Assembly: GCA_947072905.1 (NCBI GenBank)
Contig: CAMTKF010000004.1
Coordinates: 1-64,000 of the forward strand
Direction: 5' to 3'
Length of the DNA stretch: 64,000 bases
DNA from: an uncultured Bacteroidales bacterium
GTDB taxonomy: Bacteria > Bacteroidota > Bacteroidia > Bacteroidales > Muribaculaceae
Shown: in pieces, positions 9,149 to 19,174 of the stretch
Numbering within the stretch: the stretch's first letter is position 1
Layout of the letters: each line of letters begins with the position of its first letter
Notes under the pieces: model-generated
Database searches by the model: none
The model's input: the letters and a program-made list of their open reading frames with translations, nothing else
What the model was told of the DNA's origin: nothing
Program-made: the position numbers and the translations under genes

Positions 9149-10885
9149 ATGACAAGTAAGTGGAACTACCTGCCTCTGACAAGCGAGGAGCAAAAGCTGG
9201 AAAGCGAGCTGGCACGACGATATGCCAACTGCACTCCGGTGAGCGAACTGCTCGTGCAAAGAGGTATAACCTCGATAGCCGAGGCCGAGAAGTTTTTCCA
9301 CCCGTCGTTGCGCGACTTGCACGATCCCTTTCTGATGCCCGACATGAACAAGGCTGTAGACAGAATCAACCGCGCAATGGGTGCCAAAGAAAAAATTCTT
9401 GTATACGGCGACTACGATGTAGACGGCACCACAGCCGTGGCTCTCGTCTACAGATACCTTCAGAACTTTTACTCTGAAATCGACTTCTATATACCTACCC
9501 GCTACGACGAGGGCTATGGTATATCGGCACAGACAATAGAACGGGCGGCCGAAGACGGTGTGAAGCTCATTATAATACTCGATTGCGGCATCAAGGCCAT
9601 TGATGAGATCAAGTATGCCAAATCGCTGGGTGTTGACTTCATAATATGCGACCATCATGTGCCCGACTCCGAGCTGCCCCCGGCCATTGCCATCCTCAAT
9701 CCCAAACTTGAAGGCTCAACCTATCCGTGCCGTCACCTGTCGGGTTGCGGCGTGGGTTATAAGCTTATGCAGGCATTCTCCATTTCAAACGGCATAGGTA
9801 CAGCCGAGCTTGAGTGTATGCTCGACCTGGTGGCCGTGAGCATTGCCGCCGATATAGTGCCTATGGTTGATGAAAACCGCGTTATGGCATATACCGGCCT
9901 GAAACGCCTCAATTCAAACCCGAATCTGGGACTGCGCGCCATTATCAAAACCTGCGGTCTGGGCGGCAAGGAGATAACCATAAGCGACGTAATATTCAAG
10001 ATTGGTCCGCGCATCAATGCCTCGGGACGCATGCAGAGCGGCGGTGAGGCTGTGGAGCTGCTTGTGTCGCGCGACTCTAAGGAGGCTGCACGCAAGAGCC
10101 TTGCCATAGACCAGTATAATAAGGACCGCAAGGAATTGGACAAGCGTATCACCGAAGAGGCCAATGCCATTCTGGAAACACGCGGCGAGATGTATTCGCC
10201 CAAGAAATCCATTGTTATATACAACAAAGACTGGCACAAGGGTATCATAGGCATCGTGGCATCGCGCCTTACCGAGCTTTACTATAAGCCTTCGGTAGTG
10301 CTTACCCTGTCAAACGGCATGGCTACCGGCTCGTCGAGGTCGGTACAGGGCTTTGATATTTACAAGGCAATAGACTCTGTAAGGGATCTTATAGAGAACT
10401 TCGGCGGTCATACTTATGCTGTGGGGCTTTCGCTCAAAGAAGAGAATATTCCGGAATTCAGCCGGCGCTTTGAGGAATATGTCGCCGCACACATCCTGCC
10501 GGAGCAGCAGACTCCCATGATTGATATTGATGCTTTCATCAACTTTGCACAGATCACACCTGAACTTGTGTCGATGCTTCGTCTTTTCAATCCATTCGGT
10601 CCCGGCAACCAGAAGCCTACTTTCTGTACCAAAAACGTAAGGGATTTCGGGACTTCGATGCTCGTGGGCAAACATCTTGAGCATATCAAACTCGAACTGG
10701 TGGATGAGACTTCGGGCAAGGTGATAAACGGCATCGCCTTCAACATGGCTCAATACTACGACTACATCCATGCCGGCAAGCCCTTCAACATCTGCTATAC
10801 AATAGAAGAAAATACCCACCATAACGCCACATCGCCCGTTCAGCTGCTGGTTAAACAGATCAGGACTTCAGGCGAAATGGAATAA
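9149..10885 (+). CDS. recJ: Single-stranded-DNA-specific exonuclease RecJ
   Basis: RecJ degrades single-stranded DNA 5' to 3' in recombination and repair. The 578 residues match the family. DHH-domain motifs are clear: GDYDVDG at 87-93, Asp145 in LDCGIKA, DHH at 168-170, and the later HLSGCGVGYK. The DHHA1 domain carries ASGRMQSGGEAVELL. The C-terminal OB-fold region starts near residue 460. recQ begins 14 bases after the stop, so the helicase and nuclease that cooperate in RecF-type resection appear to form one operon. Confidence 0.96.
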   Translation: MTSKWNYLPLTSEEQKLESELARRYANCTPVSELLVQRGITSIAEAEKFFHPSLRDLHDPFLMPDMNKAVDRINRAMGAKEKILVYGDYDVDGTTAVALVYRYLQNFYSEIDFYIPTRYDEGYGISAQTIERAAEDGVKLIIILDCGIKAIDEIKYAKSLGVDFIICDHHVPDSELPPAIAILNPKLEGSTYPCRHLSGCGVGYKLMQAFSISNGIGTAELECMLDLVAVSIAADIVPMVDENRVMAYTGLKRLNSNPNLGLRAIIKTCGLGGKEITISDVIFKIGPRINASGRMQSGGEAVELLVSRDSKEAARKSLAIDQYNKDRKELDKRITEEANAILETRGEMYSPKKSIVIYNKDWHKGIIGIVASRLTELYYKPSVVLTLSNGMATGSSRSVQGFDIYKAIDSVRDLIENFGGHTYAVGLSLKEENIPEFSRRFEEYVAAHILPEQQTPMIDIDAFINFAQITPELVSMLRLFNPFGPGNQKPTFCTKNVRDFGTSMLVGKHLEHIKLELVDETSGKVINGIAFNMAQYYDYIHAGKPFNICYTIEENTHHNATSPVQLLVKQIRTSGEME

Positions 10886-10899
10886 AGGCTGCGGGAACA

Positions 10900-12813
10900 G
10901 TGGAAGCCATTGAATTGCTGCGGAAATACTGGGGTTATGACTCATTCCGCGAATGCCAGGCCGAGATAATAGATTCGGTTCTTGAGGGTCACGACACGAT
11001 TGGTCTGCTGCCCACGGGCGGAGGCAAATCAGTGACCTTCCAGATTCCGGCTCTGATGCTCGACGGCATTACCATAGTGGTAACTCCACTGATCTCGCTG
11101 ATGAAAGACCAGGTGGATAATCTGCGGGCACGCGGCATAGGCGCAGCCTGCATACACTCGGGCATGACACGTGCCGAGAGACGCCTGTCACTCGACCGCA
11201 TCAGGCTGGGCCGGGTGAAACTGCTGTACATATCGCCTGAGAAACTGGCGATGAAAGACTTCATTGCCGACCTCAGTCAATGGAATGTATGCTTCATCGT
11301 GGTGGATGAGGCGCATTGCATATCGCAATGGGGATATGATTTCCGCCCCTCATATCTCAATCTTAGCAAGCAGCGCAAGGTTTTTCCGGATATTCCGGTA
11401 CTGGCACTTACCGCTTCGGCCACACCTGAAGTGGTTGCCGACATAGCCGACAAACTGGGTATGGAGAATCCGGCTGTGTTGTCACGCAGTTTCTCGCGCT
11501 CCAACATCAGCTACATAGTACGGCATACCGAAGAAAAAGATGTACAGCTATTGAGGATATTAAGCAGGACAACGGGCAGCGGCATTGTGTATGTACGCTC
11601 GCGTAAACGCACTGCGCAGCTGGCCGCATTCATTTCAGACCATGGCATATCGGCCGACTTCTATCACGCCGGGCTCGAAGCTCACGACAAGACGGACAAG
11701 CAGGACAGATGGAAGAATGACACCACGCGCATAATGGTGGCCACTAATGCTTTCGGCATGGGTATAGACAAACCGGATGTAAGGATAGTGGTACACTACG
11801 ACCTGCCCTCATCGCTTGAAGAATACTATCAGGAAGCCGGACGAGCCGGCCGCGACGGGCTGGAATCATACGCCGTAGTATTGGCTTCGCAGGCCGACAA
11901 AGGGCTGCTCAAACGGCGTATAAGCGAGAATTTCCCCGGACGCGAATACATACTGAATGTTTATGAACGGGTTGGCAACTTTCTTAATGTAGGTATTGGC
12001 GAGGGATATGACAAGGTGTATGAATTCAATCTTACCGGATTTTTGGCAACATTCCGTCTTAAACCGGTTCCAACCCTTGCTGCTCTGCATACTTTGACAA
12101 GAGCCGGTGCGCTGGAGTTTGACGAGAATTTCAACTCACGCTCGCGCATCAATTTATTGGTAGACAAAAGAGATTTGTACGATTTGCGCCTTGATGATAC
12201 TACAGATAATGTATTGCAGGCTCTTCTGAGATCATACACAGGGCTATTTGCCGATTATATACCCATAGATGAGGTGCGCATAGGCATGATGGCCAAGTGT
12301 ACGCCTCAGCAGGTATATGATGCCATGCTGCTGCTGAGCCGCATGAAGGTACTGAGCTACATACCCCGCAGCAACCAACCGTTTGTTTACTATCCAACCT
12401 CGCGAGATCTGCCCAAACATGTGGTCATTACCCGAAGCGTGTACGAGGACCTGCTTGAGAGAGCGGTAAAGCGTATGGAGGCCATGCGCGACTATATATA
12501 CGGCGACGGAGCATGCAGGGTAAGCCGTATGCTTGCATATTTCGGCGAAAAAAATCCTGAAGATTGCGGCAAGTGCGACTATTGCCGTGAGAGGTCGCGT
12601 GCCGGCAGGGCAGAGCAGATAAATGCAAGTGTGGAAGAACGCCTTACCAAAGCTATACACGAGCATCCCGAGGGGCTTTCAATTGACCTGCTCAGAGAAA
12701 TGTTTGTTCCACGACAGCTGTCTGCAGCCATCGCTTTTCTGCGCCAAATGACTGATGACGGCGAATTAAGGCTGGCAAACAATACTTTTTATCCAAATTT
12801 TAGTAAAGATTAG
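10900..12813 (+). CDS. recQ: ATP-dependent DNA helicase RecQ
   Basis: RecQ unwinds DNA 3' to 5' in recombination and fork repair. It opens with GTG at 10900, which gives the family start MEAIELLRKYWGYDSFR; no better ATG is near. Walker A is GGGKS at about 40-44, the helicase box is DEAH at 136-139, and motif VI reads QEAGRAGRDG. The RecQ zinc region (CRVSRMLAYFGE, then CGKCDYCRE) is present. The C-terminus after it is short and no HRDC domain is evident. The gene follows recJ closely. Confidence 0.95.
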   Translation: MEAIELLRKYWGYDSFRECQAEIIDSVLEGHDTIGLLPTGGGKSVTFQIPALMLDGITIVVTPLISLMKDQVDNLRARGIGAACIHSGMTRAERRLSLDRIRLGRVKLLYISPEKLAMKDFIADLSQWNVCFIVVDEAHCISQWGYDFRPSYLNLSKQRKVFPDIPVLALTASATPEVVADIADKLGMENPAVLSRSFSRSNISYIVRHTEEKDVQLLRILSRTTGSGIVYVRSRKRTAQLAAFISDHGISADFYHAGLEAHDKTDKQDRWKNDTTRIMVATNAFGMGIDKPDVRIVVHYDLPSSLEEYYQEAGRAGRDGLESYAVVLASQADKGLLKRRISENFPGREYILNVYERVGNFLNVGIGEGYDKVYEFNLTGFLATFRLKPVPTLAALHTLTRAGALEFDENFNSRSRINLLVDKRDLYDLRLDDTTDNVLQALLRSYTGLFADYIPIDEVRIGMMAKCTPQQVYDAMLLLSRMKVLSYIPRSNQPFVYYPTSRDLPKHVVITRSVYEDLLERAVKRMEAMRDYIYGDGACRVSRMLAYFGEKNPEDCGKCDYCRERSRAGRAEQINASVEERLTKAIHEHPEGLSIDLLREMFVPRQLSAAIAFLRQMTDDGELRLANNTFYPNFSKD

Positions 12814-12852
12814 CTTATTGCAGTCCGCCATTTAGGCTGTATGATTGTTATA

Positions 12853-12889
12853 ATGGTGTACTTGAAAGTGAAAGATTCAAGTGCACCAT
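12853..12889. repeat. 14-bp hairpin downstream of recQ
   Basis: Bases 12853-12866 pair with 12876-12889 (one G-T wobble), with a nine-base loop. No T run follows. It is the first of three hairpins in the 393-base gap between recQ and nuoN. Confidence 0.6.
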
Positions 12890-12958
12890 CCCTCTACCTT
12901 CGTACCGAGTAGTGATACTGGATACCAAGGCTCTCATAAATAAATAGTTGAAACGTCG

Positions 12959-12989
12959 AGCAGCGTCGGTCTTGTACCGGCGCTGCTTT
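12959..12989 (+). terminator. Terminator-like hairpin in the recQ-nuoN gap
   Basis: AGCAGCGTCGGT at 12959-12970 pairs with ACCGGCGCTGCT at 12976-12987 with one wobble pair, followed by TTG. The T run is short, so termination would be weak. It could end recQ read-through or a small RNA that starts near 12840. Confidence 0.5.
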
Positions 12990-13148
12990 GCATTGCCTTG
13001 TATGCAAATATGATACATGTATGAGCTACCTTTGTCCACGTAAATGAAATGTATGCTTTTGACCTATGATAGAAACGGCAGTTATTCTTGCTCTTTATTA
13101 AAGCAATTTCCAGGGGGGCTTCCCTCATTACAGAATTCATTTGATTGA

Positions 13149-13181
13149 AATGCCCCGGCAGAGCTGATCTGTCGGGGCATT
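13149..13181. terminator. Convergent terminator after nuoN
   Basis: AATGCCCCG at 13149-13157 pairs with CGGGGCATT at 13173-13181. The stem continues inward to 14 pairs with a five-base loop. It lies 25 bases past the nuoN stop and closes the long minus-strand operon, and may also stop + strand transcripts. Confidence 0.8.
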
Positions 13182-13206
13182 CATTATTGATATGTATATC
13201 GTCCGC

Positions 13207-14685
13207 TTAGTTGAGGAAGTACATTCCGAACTGGCTTACTGAAGCCATGTCGATGAGTGTGCTGTAAACGGGGCTGAGGAGACCGAGGAATATGATGCCG
13301 AAGAGGGCAATCCACATGCCAAGGCGTTCGCTGCAAGCACTCTTGAACGGGAGAATAACACATTCTTCTTCGCTGATAAACATAGCCTTTACCACCAGCA
13401 GGTAGTAGTAGAGCGATACGATTGTGTTGATCAAAGCGATAAGCACAAGCACGTATATTGCTACTGAGCCGCCTTCAAGAGCGCCGGTAAAGATGAAGAA
13501 CTTCGAGAAGAATCCTGCAAAGGGAGGAATACCGGCCAGTGAGAACATGGCCAGCATCATTGTGAATGCCAGACGGGGATTGGTCTTGTAAAGACCGCGG
13601 TAGTCGTCCATGGATACTTTGCCACATGCGTTCTCGATAGCGCCGATAACACCGAAGGCTCCAAGGTTAGAGAAGATGTAAACAAGGATGTAGAACATCA
13701 TTGCAGCCACTCCCAGGGTGTTGTAAGCTATAATACCGAGCATGATATAACCGGCCTGCGAGATTGAAGAGAATGCGAGGAAACGCTTCATGTTGCGCTG
13801 GCGGATGGCAAAGAGGTTACCGATGGTGATTGTAAGGATAATCAGAGCGTAGAGCATCCATTCCCATACAATGGTGTAGAGCGAACCGAATACCTGAGCC
13901 ATTACCACGAGGAATGCAAATGCTGTCGCACCCTTTGAGATAACCGAGAGGTATGAGGTCACAGAAGTGGGCGCACCCTGATATACATCGGCTGTCCACA
14001 GATGGAAGGGAACGAGCGAGAGCTTGAATCCGATACCGGCTATAACAAATGCCACTGCCATAACGAGCATGACTGAGGGTGATGCGTAGATGGCTGTGTA
14101 GATATTGGCAAAGTAGAGCGAACCGGCCACACCGTAAACGAAGCTGAGACCCATCATGAAAATAGCTGATGAGAATACTGCTGTAAGTATGTATTTTACA
14201 GCAGCTTCGTGGCTTTCGTAGCGGTTTTTATCAAATGCAACCATGGCAGCCAGGGGCAGCGAAGCGCATTCGAGACCGATAACGAATACAAGGAAGTGAC
14301 GTGCTGAAATCATGAGATACATACCGAAGAGAGTTACGAGCAGAAGTTCGTAGAACTCGCCGCGACGCATGATCATGAATTCGCCGTTGGCCCATTTGAT
14401 TGACTGGATGAGCACAATCACCACACCTATGTTGAGGATATTCTTGATAGCTGAGATGATTGCCGAAGTTTCATACATGCCACCGAAAGCTACTTGATTG
14501 TCTGTCGAGCAGAGGCAGCAGTCGAGACATCCGGCAACGGTGAGAAGCAGCATGAGGACACTTGTGCACACGGGCAGACCCTTCTGGGCGCTACGTGGCA
14601 TGAACGTGTCGTAGAGGAAGACCAGCAGGAAGACTACCAGAAGGGCAATCTCTTGCTTCATTATTAAAAATTGTGAGTAATCCAT
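13207..14685 (-). CDS. nuoN: NADH-quinone oxidoreductase subunit N
   Basis: NuoN is one of the three antiporter-like membrane subunits of respiratory complex I that move protons. The 492 residues show about 14 hydrophobic helices. The Mrp-antiporter signature region includes LSLVPFHLWTADVYQGAPT, with the conserved lysines and glutamates of the proton path. It is the last gene of the nuo block, 15 bases after nuoM, and is followed by a strong hairpin. Confidence 0.95.
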   Translation of the reverse strand: MDYSQFLIMKQEIALLVVFLLVFLYDTFMPRSAQKGLPVCTSVLMLLLTVAGCLDCCLCSTDNQVAFGGMYETSAIISAIKNILNIGVVIVLIQSIKWANGEFMIMRRGEFYELLLVTLFGMYLMISARHFLVFVIGLECASLPLAAMVAFDKNRYESHEAAVKYILTAVFSSAIFMMGLSFVYGVAGSLYFANIYTAIYASPSVMLVMAVAFVIAGIGFKLSLVPFHLWTADVYQGAPTSVTSYLSVISKGATAFAFLVVMAQVFGSLYTIVWEWMLYALIILTITIGNLFAIRQRNMKRFLAFSSISQAGYIMLGIIAYNTLGVAAMMFYILVYIFSNLGAFGVIGAIENACGKVSMDDYRGLYKTNPRLAFTMMLAMFSLAGIPPFAGFFSKFFIFTGALEGGSVAIYVLVLIALINTIVSLYYYLLVVKAMFISEEECVILPFKSACSERLGMWIALFGIIFLGLLSPVYSTLIDMASVSQFGMYFLN

Positions 14686-14700
14686 TGCTTGACGTTCTTA

Positions 14701-16230
14701 TTAGTTCATGCCAAGGACGCTAAAAATAGCCGGCTTGAATGTGAAGTTGATAAGAGTGTTAAAGAAATTGGGGAAGCAACCGATACCGGCAACACATACA
14801 ATGAGTGTTACGGTAGAGAGACGTTCCCACCAAGAGGCATCGGTGAGCTGACGATGGTGATCGTCGTGGACCGGCCCAAAGAGGAGCTTGCCTACAACAC
14901 GGAGGATGTATACCGCAGTAATCACGATAGAGCAGCAAGCGATAAGGGTGAACACAAGGCGGAGCGAACCGGCACCTGCGAGGTAGTCGGCCATACCGGC
15001 TTTGAATGAACCTACAAAGATGGTCATTTCAGCAACGAAACCGCTGAGACCGGGAAGACCCAGTGAAGCCATACCGGCGATGACGTAGCATACAGAGAGG
15101 TAAGGCATGATCTGCATCATACCGCCCATCTCGGTGATTTCGCGGGTGTGGGTACGTCCGTAGATCATACCGATGAGAGCAAAGAAGAGGGCTGTCATAA
15201 GACCGTGCGAGAGCATCTGCATGATGGCACCGGTCATGGCTGTTTCGTTAAGCATCAGGATTGCGAAGAGTACCAGACCGCAGTGGCTCACCGATGAGTA
15301 AGCATTGATGTACTTGAGGTCGGTCTTTACACATGCGCAGAATGCACCGTAAACTACCGAGATACCGGTAAGGATAAGGAAAATCCATGAGAGTTCGTGA
15401 GCGGCCTGGGGCATGGTGTAGATAGCTACACGGAAGCATCCGTAACCACCAAGCTTCATCAACACACCTGCGTGGAGCATTGACACTGCAGTGGGGGCTG
15501 AAGCATGACCGTCGGGCGACCATGTGTGGAAGGGGAACATGGCACCGAGAACACCGAAGCCTACAAATGTCATGGGGAAGAGGAATGACTGCCAACCATG
15601 AGGGATTGAGGCGTTGTCAACGATTTCAAGGAGATTCCAAGTGAGCTGGCCGCCTTCGGGAGCCGAGTGGTAGTAAATACCGATAAGGCCGAGCATCAGG
15701 AAAGCAGAACCGCCCATGAGCATGAGGGTGAGCTTCATTGCCGAGTAGTTCTTGCGACCCGAGCCCCATACACCGATGAGAAGATACATGGGGATAAGAG
15801 CTACTTCATAGAACATGAACATGGTGAACATGTCAATTGAGATGAAGAAGCCGAATACACCGGTTGAGAGCAGGATGAGCCAAAGGAAGAATTCTTTGGG
15901 CTGCTTGATTTCCCATGAAGCAAATGAGCCGGCGAATACAATTATTGACGAAAGGAGCAGCATGGCGATCGAGATACCGTCTACACCCACGGCGAGGTGG
16001 ATGTTGAGGGGCTCGAACCATACCCATGAGCCGGTGTAGAGCATGGGAGCTTCGTTGCCGGCGGCACGCAGACCGAGATAGTCGACAAGGAGGTATACTG
16101 AAAGGGCTATCAGTCCCAACGAACCGACTACAGCCACAGCGCGTATCTGTTTGATGTCGCGGCACAGAGCAAGCAGGCCGAGCATCACCAGCGGAATGAC
16201 TACAAAGTAGATTAATATATTTTCAAACAT
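14701..16230 (-). CDS. nuoM: NADH-quinone oxidoreductase subunit M
   Basis: NuoM is a proton-pumping membrane subunit of complex I. At 509 residues it has the expected length, with roughly 14 membrane helices. Family segments visible include FYEVALIPMYLLIGVWG, MFPFHTWSPDGHASAPTAVS and the SSVSHCGL region. It lies between nuoL (34-base gap) and nuoN (15-base gap) in the normal order. Confidence 0.96.
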   Translation of the reverse strand: MFENILIYFVVIPLVMLGLLALCRDIKQIRAVAVVGSLGLIALSVYLLVDYLGLRAAGNEAPMLYTGSWVWFEPLNIHLAVGVDGISIAMLLLSSIIVFAGSFASWEIKQPKEFFLWLILLSTGVFGFFISIDMFTMFMFYEVALIPMYLLIGVWGSGRKNYSAMKLTLMLMGGSAFLMLGLIGIYYHSAPEGGQLTWNLLEIVDNASIPHGWQSFLFPMTFVGFGVLGAMFPFHTWSPDGHASAPTAVSMLHAGVLMKLGGYGCFRVAIYTMPQAAHELSWIFLILTGISVVYGAFCACVKTDLKYINAYSSVSHCGLVLFAILMLNETAMTGAIMQMLSHGLMTALFFALIGMIYGRTHTREITEMGGMMQIMPYLSVCYVIAGMASLGLPGLSGFVAEMTIFVGSFKAGMADYLAGAGSLRLVFTLIACCSIVITAVYILRVVGKLLFGPVHDDHHRQLTDASWWERLSTVTLIVCVAGIGCFPNFFNTLINFTFKPAIFSVLGMN

Positions 16231-16264
16231 GCTAAATTACTTTTTACTGATTGGTTGGGATTGA

Positions 16265-18274
16265 TTAGATCAGACAGAGGATTGTGATACCACCGAGCAG
16301 GATAGCTCCGATAGCGTAAATCCAAACATACATCTGCACTTGACCTGACTGCAGGGGACGGATTGCCTCGGAAGCCTTGTTGGTGAGGATAGCGAAAGAA
16401 TCCATGGTACCGTCGATGATGTGGCGGTCAAACCAAGCCAGAGGACGGCAAATGCAGTTGAAGATGATCTTGTGTGTAATAAACATGTAGAGTTCGTCCC
16501 AGTAGAAGCGGTGGTGACACCATTTCCAGAGTGCGGGCAGAGCAGCCTGCATCTTGTCGGGGAGGGGATTTTCCTTGCGGTACATTACTGTGGCAAGTGC
16601 GATGGCAACAACGGCAAGGATAAGGCTGATTGAAGCCACGCCCCAGTCGAAGTGAGCCATAAAGTCGTAAGGTTCGCCATTCCAGCTTACAAGTTTACCG
16701 AAGGGAATGAAACCGGCTACCACACTTACAGCGGCAAGGATAATGAGCGGCAGGCTCATGGTCCAGGGCTGGTCGTGGGGTGCGTGGTGACCTTCGTGTA
16801 CCTTGTGTTCCTTCCACCAGAAGATAAGGTAGTAAAGACGGAACATGTAGAAGGCGGTGAGGAAAGCTACGAGCGACATCCAGATGTAAACCAGAGTGCT
16901 GTAGTTGCCGCACGCGCTGAGGATTTCGTCCTTGGAGAAGAATCCTGAGAACGGTATGATACCGGCAATGGCAAGACAGCCGATAAGGAATGTCCAGTGT
17001 GTGATGGGCATGTACTTACGCAGACCGTGCATGGCGGTATAGTCGTTTGAACCGATAGCGTGAATAAGCGCACCTGCACCTAGGAACAGGAGAGCCTTGA
17101 ACATTGCGTGGGTGAAGAGGTGGAACATGGACGCCATGTAACCGAGACCTTCGTGGTATTCGGGACGTGCAACGCCGAGCGATACCATCATGAATGCAAT
17201 CTGAGAGATTGTAGAGAAAGCGAGCACACGCTTGATGTCAATCTGAGCGCAGGCAACCATTGCAGCATAGAAAGCTGTGAGGGCACCAACGACTGTGATG
17301 ATGACAAGCGCGCTGTTTTCCATCAGGTAGAGCGGGAAAAGACGGGCAACCAGATATACACCGGCTACAACCATGGTAGCGGCGTGGATGAGAGCCGACA
17401 CAGGTGTGGGGCCTTCCATAGCATCGGGAAGCCAAATGTGCAGGGGCATCATTGCCGACTTACCCATACCACCCATAAAGATGAGTACGAGAGCCCATGT
17501 GAGAACCGATGCGCCCATGAACATGGGAGCGGCGCTACCCTGGAAGATGCTGAGAACGCTTTCGGGTGTGCTGAGGCTTACCTGATATACATTTTCAAGA
17601 CCGGCAACGGGAGCCGAAGTCAGGTCGGTGAAGTTGAAAGTTCCGGTATAGTAAGAAAGAACAAGGATACCGATAAGGAAGCCGAGGTCGGCAAAACGTG
17701 TAACGATAAACGCTTTCTTTGAAGCTGATACAGCAGAAGGCTTGGTGTAGTAGAAACCGATGAGCAGGTATGAAGAAGCACCCACAAGCTCCCAGAAGAT
17801 ATACATCTGGAAGATATTGGTAGCTACAACAAGACCGAGCATTGAGAAGCTGAAGAGCGACAGGAAAGCATAGAAACGCTGAAAACCTTTTTCAAACACT
17901 CCATGGTGGTCGCGCATGTAACCAAGGCTATAGAGATGAACCATGAACGAGATAGTGGTGATAACCACAAGCATCATGGCCGAAATCGGGTCGAGGAAGA
18001 AACCAAGACTGATTGTGAGGTTTTCAGTGAACTGAAGCCAAGTCTGGTTGAAAACAATGTATTGCAGACGTTCGCCGGCTTCATTTATAAAGAGGGGATC
18101 GCCGCTGAAAAAGTAGTTGAACGCCGTGGAGTATGCGAGCACAAGCACGGTACCCATACCAAGCGTTCCGAGCGTGCCGGCCAGCAAATGGCTCATCTTC
18201 TTGCCGCAAAGGCCCAAGAAGATGAACATAAACAATGGTATGGCCAGAATAAGAATAGGAATTGTAATGCTCAT
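16265..18274 (-). CDS. nuoL: NADH-quinone oxidoreductase subunit L
   Basis: NuoL is the largest membrane subunit of complex I and carries the long lateral helix that runs along the membrane arm. The 669 residues fit. The antiporter core includes FWELVGASSYLLIGFYYTK and MPLHIWLPDAMEGPTPVSAL, with the usual charged residues. The C-terminal third contains the lateral helix region and a final membrane anchor. nuoK lies five bases upstream, nuoM 34 bases downstream. Confidence 0.96.
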   Translation of the reverse strand: MSITIPILILAIPLFMFIFLGLCGKKMSHLLAGTLGTLGMGTVLVLAYSTAFNYFFSGDPLFINEAGERLQYIVFNQTWLQFTENLTISLGFFLDPISAMMLVVITTISFMVHLYSLGYMRDHHGVFEKGFQRFYAFLSLFSFSMLGLVVATNIFQMYIFWELVGASSYLLIGFYYTKPSAVSASKKAFIVTRFADLGFLIGILVLSYYTGTFNFTDLTSAPVAGLENVYQVSLSTPESVLSIFQGSAAPMFMGASVLTWALVLIFMGGMGKSAMMPLHIWLPDAMEGPTPVSALIHAATMVVAGVYLVARLFPLYLMENSALVIITVVGALTAFYAAMVACAQIDIKRVLAFSTISQIAFMMVSLGVARPEYHEGLGYMASMFHLFTHAMFKALLFLGAGALIHAIGSNDYTAMHGLRKYMPITHWTFLIGCLAIAGIIPFSGFFSKDEILSACGNYSTLVYIWMSLVAFLTAFYMFRLYYLIFWWKEHKVHEGHHAPHDQPWTMSLPLIILAAVSVVAGFIPFGKLVSWNGEPYDFMAHFDWGVASISLILAVVAIALATVMYRKENPLPDKMQAALPALWKWCHHRFYWDELYMFITHKIIFNCICRPLAWFDRHIIDGTMDSFAILTNKASEAIRPLQSGQVQMYVWIYAIGAILLGGITILCLI

Positions 18275-18279
18275 AACGC

Positions 18280-18591
18280 TTAAAATTTCATTTCATTAAG
18301 TTCGCGCACGTCGACATGATTGACAGAACGGAACACATTAATAATGATTGCAATGGCGAGAGCTGTCTCGGCGGCGGCTATGGCTATGGCAAAGAGTGTG
18401 AACATCATGCCCTCCATCTGTCCGGGAAACAGGAATCGGTTGAAGATAACAAAGTTCATATCCACCGAGTTGAGCATCAACTCAAGCGATATGAGCATGG
18501 CAATCATATTTCTGCGGGTAATGAACCCGTAGAGACCGCAGCAGAACATAATCAGCGACGGAACAAGAAAGTAGATAGCTGAAATTTCCAT
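18280..18591 (-). CDS. nuoK: NADH-quinone oxidoreductase subunit K
   Basis: NuoK is a three-helix membrane subunit of complex I. I start it at 18591 (MEISAIYFLVPSL), giving 103 residues, the family norm. A longer in-frame opening to 18639 would run 40 bases into nuoJ. The conserved membrane glutamates lie in ISLELMLNSVD and AAAETALAIAI. The gene overlaps neither neighbour when started here: eight bases separate it from nuoJ and five from nuoL. Confidence 0.95.
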   Translation of the reverse strand: MEISAIYFLVPSLIMFCCGLYGFITRRNMIAMLISLELMLNSVDMNFVIFNRFLFPGQMEGMMFTLFAIAIAAAETALAIAIIINVFRSVNHVDVRELNEMKF

Positions 18592-18599
18592 AGCTTTGA

Positions 18600-19112
18600 T
18601 TAACGTTTGCGGGCAACAACGATGCCACCGATTATACATGCCAATAACAAGATGCTGACAGCCTCGAAGGGTAAGAGATACTGGTTGGCTCCGGTACCCA
18701 TCATAGCTTCACCGATTTTCTGCATGTTGACTTCCTCCATCTGAGGTTTTGCAGCAAAGAGTGATGCACGCGCGAGCAAAGCCGCTGCGGATACGAAAAG
18801 CATGGCCAGCGAAGCTATCAGGCCGAGAATACGGCGTTTAGAGCCGAGTACGGCGGAGTTGTTTCCGGGATGGGAAGTAAGCAATATCGCGAAGACAAAC
18901 AGTACCAGGATACCACCTGCATAAACCGCAATCTGCACCGCACCGAGGAACTGGTAGTCGAGCATGAAATACACGACAGCGGCGGCGAAGAGTGTGAAAA
19001 GCAGGTAGGTAGCAGCACGGAGAATCTTGCGGGATGTCACTGCCATCACCGAGAATACGATTATCGCCAGCGAGACGATAACGTACAAGATAAAACTTCC
19101 TACTGATTCCAT
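18600..19112 (-). CDS. nuoJ: NADH-quinone oxidoreductase subunit J
   Basis: NuoJ is a five-helix membrane subunit of complex I whose third helix carries the pi-bulge involved in coupling. The 170 residues fit. Helices run at about 5-25, 30-48, 54-75, 90-112 and 140-165. The segment YQFLGAVQIAVYAGGILVLF matches the conserved third helix. It lies between nuoI and nuoK. Confidence 0.94.
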   Translation of the reverse strand: MESVGSFILYVIVSLAIIVFSVMAVTSRKILRAATYLLFTLFAAAVVYFMLDYQFLGAVQIAVYAGGILVLFVFAILLTSHPGNNSAVLGSKRRILGLIASLAMLFVSAAALLARASLFAAKPQMEEVNMQKIGEAMMGTGANQYLLPFEAVSILLLACIIGGIVVARKR

Positions 19113-19174
19113 ATAGTTATTATATTATTTTTCTGATAATGAGATTGGATTTACAATAGATTCGGAGGGATCAA

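Noticed and set aside
17108..17722. 204-codon + strand open frame in nuoL
   Set aside because: Low-complexity His/Cys-rich translation of the reverse strand of a membrane protein.
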